A stretch of 64,000 nt of DNA. Source: Pygmaiobacter massiliensis (lineage in GTDB: Bacteria; Bacillota; Clostridia; Oscillospirales; Ruminococcaceae). A program made the position numbers and the translations under genes. The stretch is from NCBI GenBank assembly GCA_022778585.1, contig JALFTI010000004.1:1-64000 (forward strand). The letters are read 5' to 3'. This document shows positions 8,676 to 17,263 of the stretch, piece after piece (the stretch's first letter is position 1; each line of letters begins with the position of its first letter). The notes under the pieces are model-generated. The model searched no databases, was not told the DNA's origin, and worked only from the letters and a program-made list of their open reading frames with translations.

Positions 8676-10454
8676 CTAATTGCTTATAAACCGGTAAAAA
8701 GAAACGGTGCCGCTTTCACTGTTACCCAGATAAATCCACTGTACAGATGGATCAAAATGTTCTTTCAGATACTGCCAAATGGCATTTATTTCATAAGGAG
8801 GCTGCAGCTGCGTAATGTTAACTCCGTTTTCATCGGTTATAGTTTGTTCTTCAGGAGGGGCGGCGTCGAGAAAAATAATGTTTTCGTTGTCAATGCATTC
8901 GGCGTAAACATTTGTTACTTGGTAGCGGTTGCATACCTCGTAAAAAGTGGTAGTGCCACCCCCCCAACTGGCAGGCAAAATATTGCTGCAGAGTTCTGGA
9001 GTAATGGGGTTAAGGGGAAAGTGACGGGGAAAAGCGCCGGCGTTTGGAACAAATAGAATATCTTTATGCTGGCTGGTAATACCAAATACCTCATAATAAG
9101 CAGCATCCTGTTCTAGAGCGCTATTTTCTTTCCAGAGATATTTATAGGTGTGAACGGAAAGAAGGACAGTGGGTATTAAAACTAGTGCAGCTGCGGCTAT
9201 TTGCCAACAGCGTTTGCGGCTAGACAGAAAAGGCGTGCCGAACTGGTACAGCATGACCACAAATGCACTTGCATATACACAGAAAGCGATGCGGGGCGGA
9301 AAACGGTACATTAACAAAAAAAGGAGTGTAAAACCAACTGTTACCCCGGCTAGCCAAAGTGCGTTGCCTTTCTTTTTTAAGGGTAACCAGATAAGCGCTG
9401 AAGCAGCCAGTGTAAAGGGGAGAAAGAAAATCCAAACTTGGCTTAAGTCTTTCCAAATATAAAGGCTACTATTTTTGGTAATATTTCGCCAGGATTGAGG
9501 TATTTGTGCGGTTGCGTCTGTCAAAATTTGACCAATTTCTTCCAGTCGATCGATGGTGAAGTAGTTTTGGTCAGCGTGTTTCCACAGAAAATTCATCTGC
9601 AAGTCAAATACGGAATATCCTTTTTCTTCAAAATAGCTGTGATAAGCACCCCAATTACCGTTTTGCTCAAACATTTGCTGATCATAATCCAGCGATTGGC
9701 TGCGAGCGGAATTGAACTGCTGCCAAGTAAGAGTAGTGTCTGTGTACCAAAAATTACACTTTGACAGAAAATGAAACCCAAAAACCAAAATAAAGCTTAA
9801 GCCCCAGGCCAATATGGTTTGTTTGCGCAAAAGGATCATTTTTAAAAGCCCTTGTTTATGTGGAACAATAAAATAAGAATAAAAGCAAAGGCCGCCAAAA
9901 AAGCCAAGCGGTATAAAAAAGGAGCGCCAGCGTAACAATCCCCCGGCCCAAATCAGCAATAGTCCGGGCAAAAGCTTCCAAAAAGGCAGGTGCTGCTCCA
10001 GCCTTCGATATAAAAACAGACAGCCTGCCAGCAGCAGAACGCCGGAGTTTTGGGTAAACTGCAGCTGGGAAAGGCTGAACAATCCAAAGGAACCAAAAAC
10101 AGCTGCTACAGATAAGCTGCCCCAGGCGATCCCTAGCTTTTCCAACAATAATTTTGCAATCATCCACCAGGCCCAGCACAACAGCAAAATGGACAAGATA
10201 CCATACCAGTCCCGCGTGGGGAATAATCGCTGCAGAGCAGCTAGAGGAGCTCCAAGAAGGGGGTGAATATAACTAATTTGATCGGTTATTGTGCCAAAAA
10301 TGCCGTTGTATAGGTCGGAAATAGAAGAGTCATCATTTCCGCTATAAACTATACCAGTTACCTGCCAGGCAAATAAAAACAGGACAAGCAGAAAAAAAGT
10401 GGCCAATAAGCCGGGCGCTTTCAAAAAAGTGCGCTTAGACTCCGGTTTATTCAT
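8676..10454 (-). CDS. Multi-spanning membrane protein, GT-C-like, unknown function
   Basis: 592 residues, ATG at 10454 with GGAGG 5 nt upstream. It has a short cytoplasmic start, about ten membrane segments and a soluble C-terminal portion of about 150 residues. SGNDDSSISDL follows the first membrane segment, again an Asp-Asp loop as in GT-C transferases. The loop segment FNSARSQSLDYD resembles TSARSGVVDHP in the membrane protein at 3462-5267, and the overall plan is the same, so I infer distant paralogy. The two converge on either side of the wall hydrolase. A glycan polymerase, sugar transferase or flippase-like role is possible. Nothing in the sequence identifies a substrate. Confidence 0.7.
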   Translation of the reverse strand: MNKPESKRTFLKAPGLLATFFLLVLFLFAWQVTGIVYSGNDDSSISDLYNGIFGTITDQISYIHPLLGAPLAALQRLFPTRDWYGILSILLLCWAWWMIAKLLLEKLGIAWGSLSVAAVFGSFGLFSLSQLQFTQNSGVLLLAGCLFLYRRLEQHLPFWKLLPGLLLIWAGGLLRWRSFFIPLGFFGGLCFYSYFIVPHKQGLLKMILLRKQTILAWGLSFILVFGFHFLSKCNFWYTDTTLTWQQFNSARSQSLDYDQQMFEQNGNWGAYHSYFEEKGYSVFDLQMNFLWKHADQNYFTIDRLEEIGQILTDATAQIPQSWRNITKNSSLYIWKDLSQVWIFFLPFTLAASALIWLPLKKKGNALWLAGVTVGFTLLFLLMYRFPPRIAFCVYASAFVVMLYQFGTPFLSSRKRCWQIAAAALVLIPTVLLSVHTYKYLWKENSALEQDAAYYEVFGITSQHKDILFVPNAGAFPRHFPLNPITPELCSNILPASWGGGTTTFYEVCNRYQVTNVYAECIDNENIIFLDAAPPEEQTITDENGVNITQLQPPYEINAIWQYLKEHFDPSVQWIYLGNSESGTVSFYRFISN

Positions 10455-10528
10455 ACATCCTCCAAAATGGAACTCAAAACAGAAGACAGCTCATCTTGGC
10501 TTGGACAGTAGAAAATACAGAGGAATGT

Positions 10529-11698
10529 TCAACTGTTCAGATAATCTGCTATCTGTAAAATGTTTCCTTTGTGCATATAAATCCGCGGGACTCGACGGCT
10601 GATTTGACAAAGCAGTTCGTAGGGTATGGTGTTGCATTTTTGCGCGGCCTGTGCGGTCGAATCTGCAGCGCCGGCTCCAAATAAAATGGCTTCATCCTGG
10701 GGTTTTACGCCAGGTATATCGGTTACATCTACCATCATCTGATCCATGCAAACCCTTCCCACCACTTTGGCAGGTTTTCCATGCAGATCCACCACACCCA
10801 TATTGGAGAGCGCACGGGGATAACCATCGGCATAGCCGGCGGTTAGGGTGGCAATCAGTCGGTCTGTTTTAGCCTGAAAAGTGCATCCATAACTGACATG
10901 GCAACCGGCCGGCAACTTTTTAATATGACTCACTACTGCGCGCAGAGAAAGCACCGGCTTGAGACCTGTACAGCAGATATCATCTGAAGGAGCACAGCCA
11001 TACAGGATAATACCTGCCCGCACCATATCTAACTGCATTTCAGGGTGTGCAAAAATGGCTGCAGAGTTACAGCAGTGGCGTACAGGAAAAACAATTTTAT
11101 GCTGGCCTAACAGTTCAATCGTTTGGCAGAATAATTCAAACTGCTGTTTTGTATAAGCAAGATGTTCTGGAAGAGCAGAATCACTTGCTGCAAAATGGGT
11201 GAAGATGCCCTCGGGCCTTAAACCTGGAAGACGGCAGGCTGCCGCTGCTTCCTGTGCAGCCAAAGCAGGGGTTGCAGTGGCAGAAAAACCAATCCGTCCC
11301 ATACCGGTATCCAGTTTGATATGAATAGGCACCGTTACTCCAGCCGCTTGTGCATGACCTGATAGCGCTTGGGCGTAGGGCAAAGAGTAAACACATTGCC
11401 GAATGGACTGCGCTGCAAGCTCCGGCGCGCGGGAAGGGTCAGTATAGCCTAATATGAGGATCGGTTGGCGGATACCGGCCTTGCGCAGCCGCACCGCTTC
11501 GGTAAAATTGGAAACAGCAAACTGGTCGGCGCCTGCTTTTTGCAGCGTGTAAGCGGTTACACTGTCGCCATGGCCATAGCCGTCGGCTTTAATAACTGCC
11601 ATTATTTGGCTATGAGGCACCCGACTGCGAATGAAAGCAAAGTTTTCTTCCAGACGGTCCAGATCAATCTGCGCCCAGCACCTTTTTTCAAATTCCAT
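10529..11698 (-). CDS. alr: Alanine racemase
   Basis: 389 residues, ATG at 11698 with an AAGGAAGGG ribosome site. A pyridoxal-phosphate enzyme that converts L-alanine to D-alanine for peptidoglycan. The PLP lysine is Lys37 in AVIKADGYGHG. The second catalytic base is the Tyr in HVSYGCTF, and GRVCMDQMMVDVT and YGHG-type motifs are in place. The length is typical of a single-domain Alr. It is the first gene of a leftward unit with the membrane protein 74 bp downstream. Its position next to surface-glycan and wall-hydrolase genes fits a wall-building neighbourhood. Confidence 0.95.
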   Translation of the reverse strand: MEFEKRCWAQIDLDRLEENFAFIRSRVPHSQIMAVIKADGYGHGDSVTAYTLQKAGADQFAVSNFTEAVRLRKAGIRQPILILGYTDPSRAPELAAQSIRQCVYSLPYAQALSGHAQAAGVTVPIHIKLDTGMGRIGFSATATPALAAQEAAAACRLPGLRPEGIFTHFAASDSALPEHLAYTKQQFELFCQTIELLGQHKIVFPVRHCCNSAAIFAHPEMQLDMVRAGIILYGCAPSDDICCTGLKPVLSLRAVVSHIKKLPAGCHVSYGCTFQAKTDRLIATLTAGYADGYPRALSNMGVVDLHGKPAKVVGRVCMDQMMVDVTDIPGVKPQDEAILFGAGAADSTAQAAQKCNTIPYELLCQISRRVPRIYMHKGNILQIADYLNS

Positions 11699-11887
11699 GG
11701 AAAACCCTTCCTTCGTTTGTGGCTGCTTTACCCCAAAAGGGCAGCAGCGGCTTGTTATGGCTTAGTATAGCATACAAGCTGAAAAAAGAAAAATAAAAAT
11801 GGCACGAAAGCAAAGAAGAGAAAACGAAAGAAAATGGAAGAAAAACAAAGCGTTCAATCTGTAACTTAAAAAAATCGAAAAAATTTA

Positions 11888-11916
11888 TTGACAGCTTGGC
11901 ATGGCCCTGTTATAAT
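11888..11916 (+). promoter_or_regulatory. rplM-rpsI promoter
   Basis: Consensus sigma-A promoter: TTGACA at 11888-11893, 17-nt spacer, TATAAT at 11911-11916. Transcription would start near 11923, leaving a leader of about 87 nt before rplM. Confidence 0.85.
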
Positions 11917-11922
11917 AACACT

Positions 11923-12009
11923 TGCGTCAGTTTGGCGCTTTTTATCGTTCAACATCTGTTTGAAGATAGAAGATACAATCCGTTTATTTAAAAGGTAGGA
12001 GGAACCGTT
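11923..12009 (+). promoter_or_regulatory. rplM leader, possible L13-type leader
   Basis: The short untranslated leader contains small inverted repeats (for example ATC...GAT around 11957-11970) and ends in a strong AGGAGG. Firmicute rplM genes often carry an autoregulatory L13 leader. I cannot confirm the fold from sequence alone. Confidence 0.35.
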
Positions 12010-12438
12010 ATGAGCACTACTCTCGCGAAGGCCGGCAAGGTCGAACGCAAATGGTATGTCATCGACGCGGCGGGCAAGCCCCTGGGCCGTGTTGCTGCTA
12101 AGGCTGCCGTTCTGCTGCGCGGCAAGGACAAGGTCACCTTTACTCCCAATGTGGACTGCGGCGACCATGTCATCATCATCAACTGCGACAAAGCTGTTCT
12201 TACCGGCAATAAGCTGGAACAGAAGTATTATCGCACTCATTCTGGCTGGATCGGCGGACTGAAGGAAATTCAGTACAAGACCTTGATGGCGGAAAAGTCT
12301 GACAAGGCCATGATGGTGGCTGTGAAAGGCATGCTGCCCCACAACAGCCTGGGTGCTAGTGCCCTGAAGCGTTTGCGCGTTTATAAGGGTGCCCAGCACG
12401 ACAACGCCGCCCAGAAACCCGAAGTCTATACACTGTAA
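12010..12438 (+). CDS. rplM: 50S ribosomal protein L13
   Basis: 142 residues, AGGAGG 9 nt upstream. L13 binds 23S rRNA early in 50S assembly. Recognisable family features are WYVIDAAGKPLGR near the start, CGDHVIIIN in the middle, KGMLPHN late in the protein, and the YKG-x-HDNAAQKPE end. The codon choice is highly biased, as expected for a ribosomal protein. rpsI follows after 14 bp, the usual bacterial pairing. Confidence 0.97.
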   Translation: MSTTLAKAGKVERKWYVIDAAGKPLGRVAAKAAVLLRGKDKVTFTPNVDCGDHVIIINCDKAVLTGNKLEQKYYRTHSGWIGGLKEIQYKTLMAEKSDKAMMVAVKGMLPHNSLGASALKRLRVYKGAQHDNAAQKPEVYTL

Positions 12439-12452
12439 GGGGGTAACGAAAG

Positions 12453-12851
12453 ATGTACGAAACCAAACCTTATTTCTACGGCACCGGCCGCCGCAAATCC
12501 TCCGTTGCCCGCGTTCGCGTTTACAACGGTACTGGCAAGATTACCATCAATGACCGTGATATTGACGACTTCTTTGGCCTTGAAACTTTGAAGCTGGTCG
12601 TTCGTCAGCCTTTGGCTTTGGCGGATGTGGACGGCAAGTTTGACATTGTTGTCCGGGTCGCCGGCGGTGGCGTTTCCGGCCAGGCTGGCGCTATTCGCCA
12701 TGGCCTGTCCCGCGCTCTGTTGCAGTATGATGAAAACCTGCGCCCGGCGCTGAAGAAAGCGGGCTTCCTGACCCGTGATCCTCGTATGAAGGAACGCAAG
12801 AAATACGGCCTCAAGGCTGCTCGTCGCGCTCCCCAGTTCTCCAAGCGCTAA
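12453..12851 (+). CDS. rpsI: 30S ribosomal protein S9
   Basis: 132 residues. S9 reaches the ribosomal P site with its basic C-terminal tail, here ending RRAPQFSKR as in nearly all bacteria. [13 protein letters not shown] at the start and [19 protein letters not shown] in the middle are diagnostic. It is co-transcribed with rplM and followed by a strong terminator. Confidence 0.97.
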   Translation: MYETKPYFYGTGRRKSSVARVRVYNGTGKITINDRDIDDFFGLETLKLVVRQPLALADVDGKFDIVVRVAGGGVSGQAGAIRHGLSRALLQYDENLRPALKKAGFLTRDPRMKERKKYGLKAARRAPQFSKR

Positions 12852-12870
12852 ACTTTATCAAAAGTGGTCA

Positions 12871-12904
12871 AAAACCCCGGAACTACGCAGTTTCCGGGGT
12901 TTTT
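12871..12904 (+). terminator. Terminator of rplM-rpsI
   Basis: A 12-bp stem AAAACCCCGGAA with its complement and an 8-9 nt loop, followed by a T run, 20 bp after the rpsI stop. Confidence 0.9.
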
Positions 12905-13192
12905 CCTTTTCAAAAGGTTGGAAAAGTTTGATGCAATAAAGCCCAGTTTCATCTATTGGGTAGCGGTTACCAACTGCATAGCCGGCAAAAATGAGGGTGA
13001 AATAAGGCCAAAATGGCGACCAAATAGGATACAGGGGCGTGTTTTTTGTCCTTTGGAAATTGTTTTCTCCTGCTTCTTCAATGGCTGGTTTCATTTGGTT
13101 AGTTTGAGATGATTTGACCTGATTTGAACAAAAAACAATAGCGTATTTTACTCGAGTTTAACCTTTGATAAAACAAAAAAGTATGTAATAAT
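12905..13192. other. Non-coding gap
   Basis: No convincing gene or strong promoter is visible. The sequence becomes AT-richer towards the orphan gene that follows. Confidence 0.5.
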
Positions 13193-13690
13193 ATGCCAGA
13201 ATATAATGAGGAATCTATTAAGAAGGATAGTTTGGATAAAAAACTGAAAGTATTGTCAGCAGTTGCCCATGAATTGAATGAATGTGGGATTGTATGGGCT
13301 GTGGGGGCGTCTGCGCTTCTTTATCTGAAGAATAAAACAGATCACTTTAACGATATTGATATCATGGTCTTAGAAGATGACATAGATAAATTGAAAGAAG
13401 TCCTCTTAAAGATGGGAAAGCTATCTCCTTCTACACCTGCTAAACAATATAGAACAAGGCATTTTCTGGAATTTACGATAGATGGTATTGATATTGATGT
13501 AATGGCAGGATTTGTTATTGTTCAGGAAGGAAAAGAATATGACTGCTCCTTGCAGCGAGAACAAATTGCGGAGTATATTCGGATTAACGGAGAGAAAATA
13601 CCTCTCCAGTCAATAGCAGATTGGCGCAGATATTATAATTTAATGGGGCGGCCTGAAAAGGTTGAAATGATTGACACACCATATTTTTAA
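13193..13690 (+). CDS. Orphan nucleotidyltransferase-fold protein
   Basis: 165 residues. VGASALLYLKN followed by FNDIDIMV, and IDGIDIDVMAG later, give the G-[AS]-S...D-x-D...D pattern of the MNT/AbiEii-like nucleotidyltransferase superfamily. Members transfer nucleotides to proteins, RNA or small molecules, some as toxins or antitoxins, others as drug-modifying enzymes. No HEPN or HTH partner lies beside it. The gene is clearly AT-richer than its neighbours and lacks a good ribosome site before the ATG, which suggests recent acquisition or a decaying stray gene. The superfamily assignment is fairly sure. The target is unknown. Confidence 0.7.
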   Translation: MPEYNEESIKKDSLDKKLKVLSAVAHELNECGIVWAVGASALLYLKNKTDHFNDIDIMVLEDDIDKLKEVLLKMGKLSPSTPAKQYRTRHFLEFTIDGIDIDVMAGFVIVQEGKEYDCSLQREQIAEYIRINGEKIPLQSIADWRRYYNLMGRPEKVEMIDTPYF

Positions 13691-14035
13691 GTACTTTATA
13701 ATCTTTGAAGTTTTGAGCAAGGTCAATACCGCTCCTTTTCCATTTTTCAGGCGTTAAGTTTCGGTCTATGAGCTTCTTTTACAAAACCCTGGAATCTTGT
13801 TGGTGATGGTTTTTGTAGCCTTAAAATGGAGTTGTGTTTTTTTTGCAGCAAGGGGAATGGGCGTGGTTTAAACGCATAAAAAGCGTTTTATTTTAAGTTT
13901 TTGAGTAAATGGGCCGTGTGGATCAAAAGAAGCTGCGAGGAAATGGTGCTGCTTTGTATAACCCATTTGGCTTGTTTTTACAACAAAAACAATCATAAAT
14001 TAAGCGTTATAAACTGCGTGGAAAAAGGAATATAG
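13691..14035. other. Non-coding gap
   Basis: AT-rich with several T runs. I see no open frame with a ribosome site and no recognisable RNA. Confidence 0.5.
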
Positions 14036-14076
14036 AAAAAGGGCCCCTGCAGCATACTGCCCCAGGGGCCCTTTTT
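14036..14076. terminator. Strong bidirectional terminator
   Basis: A perfect 14-bp stem (AAAAAGGGCCCCTG and complement) around a 13-nt loop, with A and T runs on either side. It lies between the orphan nucleotidyltransferase (+) and the RpiR gene (-) and may serve both. Confidence 0.85.
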
Positions 14077-14345
14077 ATCTTGACTGGAAAATGGCTACGG
14101 ATAAATGGAGAACATTTGAGCGGTTGGAATGAAAGGCTTTGGATAGTCTTTTGCAGAAAGACTTTTCCACCAAAGCAAAAATGGGATTGCAGCGTGCAGC
14201 TGTAAAACTGTGGCCGCATATGCCTATAGAGAATATGAGCAGACAAAAAACGGTGTCGCGTTTTTCGATAAGTGCGCAGCGTGCCAGCGCAAAAGTAGAC
14301 CCAAAAGGTTTGCGGCGTTTGTATGAAAAACAGAGCCCTTTTTAA
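14077..14345. other. Non-coding gap
   Basis: An open frame of 68 codons here has no ribosome site and no protein-like composition. I do not call it a gene. Confidence 0.5.
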
Positions 14346-15197
14346 TTAGTTGCCTATTACATTTTCTTCCAAAAGCAGTTGGTTAAGATGATCCAGGGTG
14401 CGAACTGAAAGAGGGGCCATTCGAGTGCCAAGTTCATTTACCAGGGCTTCTATAATAAGCATATGCGGTAAGATGGAAAGGCGGGATGAAGTGGAGCGGG
14501 CCACGCACAGATAGGTAGTGGCGTACTGCAAAACAGAGGCCTGCGGGTCGTCTGTAATGACAACTACGGGTATTTCCCAGCGCTTGCACAGCTGAGCAAT
14601 CCGCACCGAAGTGGTAGTGGTAGGTTGGGTGGTAATTAAAAACAGCATTTCACCCCGCTGGTGCAGATACAGCCGGTCATATACCATACTTTCGTTTTCG
14701 CTTAGGTCATAAGCGTCCACAAAGTTTTGAAATTGGTAAGCGGTATATCGAGCTATGGCGCTGGAGCTGCGCAGCCCCAAAATGTTAACCCGTTGTGCGC
14801 TCATAATTAAATCTACAATGCGGTCAAATTGCTCTGGATTGATTGACGAAACGGTTTTCTGTAAAAGCGGAATGGATTCGTTCAAACAAGCTGCCAATGA
14901 GCCAGAGGTGTCGGGAGAAAGCGTAGACCAGAAAAAAGGATTGGAAACCTTATCTGCTTCAAAATCTACATTGCTTGCCAGGTTTAAGTCCTGCTTAAAA
15001 TCGGGATAGGAGTCATAACCAGCTGTGGCTAATAGCCGCATAATGGTGGCACGCCCTACGCCGGAGCGTTCGGCCAGTTCCCCAATGGGCATAGAAGAGA
15101 CCTGGCGACAGTTTTGAATGATGTAATGGCATAAAGTGCGCTGTTTTGAGGTAAGGGCACTTTGGATTTGGTTTAGTTTTTCCAGCAGATTTTCCAT
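14346..15197 (-). CDS. MurR/RpiR-family transcriptional regulator (module 1)
   Basis: 283 residues from ATG 15197, which has AGGAGT 9 nt upstream. A longer in-frame start at 15314 lacks a ribosome site. Residues 1-80 form the RpiR-type HTH (IGELAERSGVGRATIMRLLATAGYD). Residues 110-260 form a SIS sugar-isomerase-like domain that binds a small effector. It is divergent from the symporter/cyclodeaminase/antiporter operon, and palindromes with CGGAAC/GTTCCG arms lie between the two promoters, so I infer that it represses or activates that operon and possibly itself. Its length equals that of the second RpiR gene at 34034-34885, which also faces a cyclodeaminase gene. Confidence 0.9.
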   Translation of the reverse strand: MENLLEKLNQIQSALTSKQRTLCHYIIQNCRQVSSMPIGELAERSGVGRATIMRLLATAGYDSYPDFKQDLNLASNVDFEADKVSNPFFWSTLSPDTSGSLAACLNESIPLLQKTVSSINPEQFDRIVDLIMSAQRVNILGLRSSSAIARYTAYQFQNFVDAYDLSENESMVYDRLYLHQRGEMLFLITTQPTTTTSVRIAQLCKRWEIPVVVITDDPQASVLQYATTYLCVARSTSSRLSILPHMLIIEALVNELGTRMAPLSVRTLDHLNQLLLEENVIGN

Positions 15198-15440
15198 GGT
15201 TTCAAGACTCCTGTTGCGTGATAAGTGACAGCCGGTCCCCAATACGCAAATCTCCAAAAGTAGGAAGACATATGCTCGGGGATAACACAAAAAGTAGTGT
15301 GTTGGGCCGGCCAAAAGAAATTACTCTATGGTTATTATACCATCTTGTCGACTCCCAATTGGTATCAGTAGCCCTGAAGGGCTCCTCGAAGGCGGCAAAG
15401 CCCGGCATTGAAATAAAAACATAATAGCCACTTTATCATT

Positions 15441-15469
15441 ATTATACCATGCCCATTCAATCAGGCCAA
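15441..15469 (-). promoter_or_regulatory. Putative promoter of the RpiR gene
   Basis: On the minus strand, TTGGCC (15469-15464), 17-nt spacer, TATAAT (15446-15441). A CGGAAC-type site lies just upstream at 15476-15490. Confidence 0.5.
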
Positions 15470-15475
15470 TTAAAA

Positions 15476-15490
15476 CGGAACATTTGTTCG
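15476..15490. promoter_or_regulatory. Candidate RpiR operator A
   Basis: CGGAAC, ATTT, GTTCG: an imperfect copy of the palindrome found twice more in this gap, placed next to the -35 of the regulator's own promoter. Confidence 0.5.
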
Positions 15491-15578
15491 ATTTTTGAGG
15501 AAATCTTAGCGAAAAATGCCTGGATATTTGCCTGGCATTAAAAAATAAATAGATTTGGCAAGACCAATCAACATAAAA

Positions 15579-15594
15579 GTTCCGATATCGGAAC
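15579..15594. promoter_or_regulatory. Candidate RpiR operator B
   Basis: GTTCCGATATCGGAAC, a perfect 16-bp palindrome midway between the divergent genes. It has the same half-site as operators A and C but with the arms in the opposite order. Confidence 0.6.
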
Positions 15595-15705
15595 AAATAT
15601 ACTGAAAATGTGCAAGTTTTACTGCGTTTTTGGACAAGGAAAAACGGCAAAAAACAGCAGCATTTTACAGATATTTCGGTTTTTCTAGTCTGTTTGCGGA
15701 ACCAA

Positions 15706-15735
15706 TTGACATAGAAAAGCAAACAAGCTTATAAT
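15706..15735 (+). promoter_or_regulatory. Promoter of the symporter-cyclodeaminase-antiporter operon
   Basis: TTGACA (15706-15711), 18-nt spacer, TATAAT (15730-15735). A CGGAAC half-site sits at 15697-15702 just upstream and operator C just downstream. Confidence 0.8.
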
Positions 15736-15746
15736 ACAACCGGAAA

Positions 15747-15761
15747 CGGAACTTTGTTCCG
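15747..15761. promoter_or_regulatory. Candidate RpiR operator C
   Basis: CGGAAC, TTT, GTTCCG: a perfect interrupted palindrome starting 11 bp after the -10 box, covering about +5 to +19 of the transcript. This is a classic repressor position. The copies TTCCGGATTGG at 15758 and 15774 form an additional direct repeat. Confidence 0.65.
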
Positions 15762-15857
15762 GATTGGAGTCTTTCCGGATTGGCCAATTCCCGAAACTCA
15801 TCCAGGCTTTTTAGATTTTTATTAGAAGAAATCTGCTAAAAGAAAGGATGCTGTGCA

Positions 15858-17213
15858 ATGGTTTCGATGGTTACCGATTTTGCCATAGCGGGCGGATTAA
15901 TCCTGCTCAGCCAGCTGTTGCGCTCCAGGGTTAAACTGTTCCAACAACTTTTTATTCCGGCCAGCCTGTTGGCAGGGTTTATTGCGCTGTTTTTAGGAGA
16001 CCAATTTTTAAATGTTATTAGCTGGTCGGAATATTCCGGCGATTACACCTGGGTGCTTGTGGTACTGGTGTTTGTGTCGGTAGGCCTTCCCGGAATTAAA
16101 TTTACCAAGGTAGAAGGAGAAAGAATCGGCAGTTATTTTTTCTATCAATTAGGAACTTTTGCTTTGCAGTTTAGCATTCCAGTGTTGATTACCTGTTTGG
16201 TTCTTTCAAAGGCCAATATGGGGGTAGATGACCGGTTTGGGCTTTTGCTGGCTGCAGGATTTATGGGCGGGCATGGAACCGCTGCCGCAGTGGGTGCCAC
16301 TTTTGAAAAATTGGGCTTTTCTGCCGCTACCGACATTGCTATGACCTTTGCCACAGCGGGCATTTTGGCAGGCGTATTTGGCGGCATTGCCTTTATTAAA
16401 TGGGCAACCAAAAAAAGGATATACGCAATATATTCATGACTTTAGCCAAATTTCGGATGACCTGCGCACCGGTATGGTAAGCCGCAAAACCGGGAAGTGA
16501 TTGGGCGCAATACCATTTCCACCATTTCGTTGGACCCTTTGTGCTGGCATTTTTGTTTGCTTTTAATTCCATCGGTCATTGGCATTTGGTTTTGCAGCTG
16601 GCTGGGCGGCAAAACGGGGGTCTATCTGCCGGAATATGCAATTGGTTTTGTAGCGGCGCTTTTATTCGCGTTTATTTTGAACCGTATAGGTGTTTCGGAA
16701 TATATCGACTACCGCATTACCGACCGGATTGCCGGTACCTGCACCGACTTTATTGTCTTTTTTGGTGTAGCCAAAATTCAAATTCAGGTAATTGTGGAAT
16801 ATGCGCTGCCGCTGGTTATTATGTTGGCAGTGGGCGGGATTATTGTGTTCTTGACCGTGCGGTATTTTGGTCCGCGCATGAACAAGGACAGCTGGTTTGA
16901 ACGCTCGATCTTCGTATATGGTTATTCCACCGGTGTATTTGCAATTGGTATGCTGCTGCTTCGCATCTGCGATCCCAACAGCGGGTCGGCCACTATGCCA
17001 GATACAGGATTTGCCGAGTCTATGCAGACCGTGCTGGAAATGATTATTTGGGCAGTAGGACCTTATATGCTGGCAAACGGTACCGGTATTTTGTCTGGCG
17101 GCGCAATACTTCTGGTCTTTTTGGCCTGTATTGGGGTTTCGCGCGCCTTTAAGTGGTGGTATAAAATTCCGTTGGACCAACGAGGAGCAGTTCATGATAT
17201 CCGTGCTGATTGA
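15858..17213 (+). pseudogene. GltS-type sodium/glutamate symporter with two compensating frameshifts
   Basis: Two pieces in the same frame, 15858-16439 and 16497-17213, form one membrane transporter of the GltS (ESS) family. The diagnostic MGGHGTAAAVGATFEKLGF is in the first piece, and about 12 membrane segments are spread over both. The frame is lost at a run of seven A at 16410-16416. Dropping one A continues coding for 29 codons (KKGYTQYIHDF..., codons from 16411 to 16497) until a TGA at 16498, where one missing base near GGGAAGTG (16492-16499) must be restored to regain the frame. The net shift is zero. Either both are A-run sequencing errors and the gene is intact, or the transporter is broken. 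The second piece can only start at GTG without a ribosome site. The first gene of the module 1 operon. Confidence 0.8.
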
Positions 17214-17263
17214 CAGATAAGCACAGAATATAACAAATTTAAGCAGATTGAGAGGAACGAACG

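Noticed and set aside
12985..13030. Shared motif between this gap and about 43200-43235 (AAATGGCGRCCAAATA)
   Set aside because: A match of about 15 bp with a small offset is within chance for the amount of intergenic sequence, and no inverted ends or further copies were seen.
14139..14345. 68-codon open frame after the strong terminator
   Set aside because: No ribosome site or promoter, and an implausible protein.
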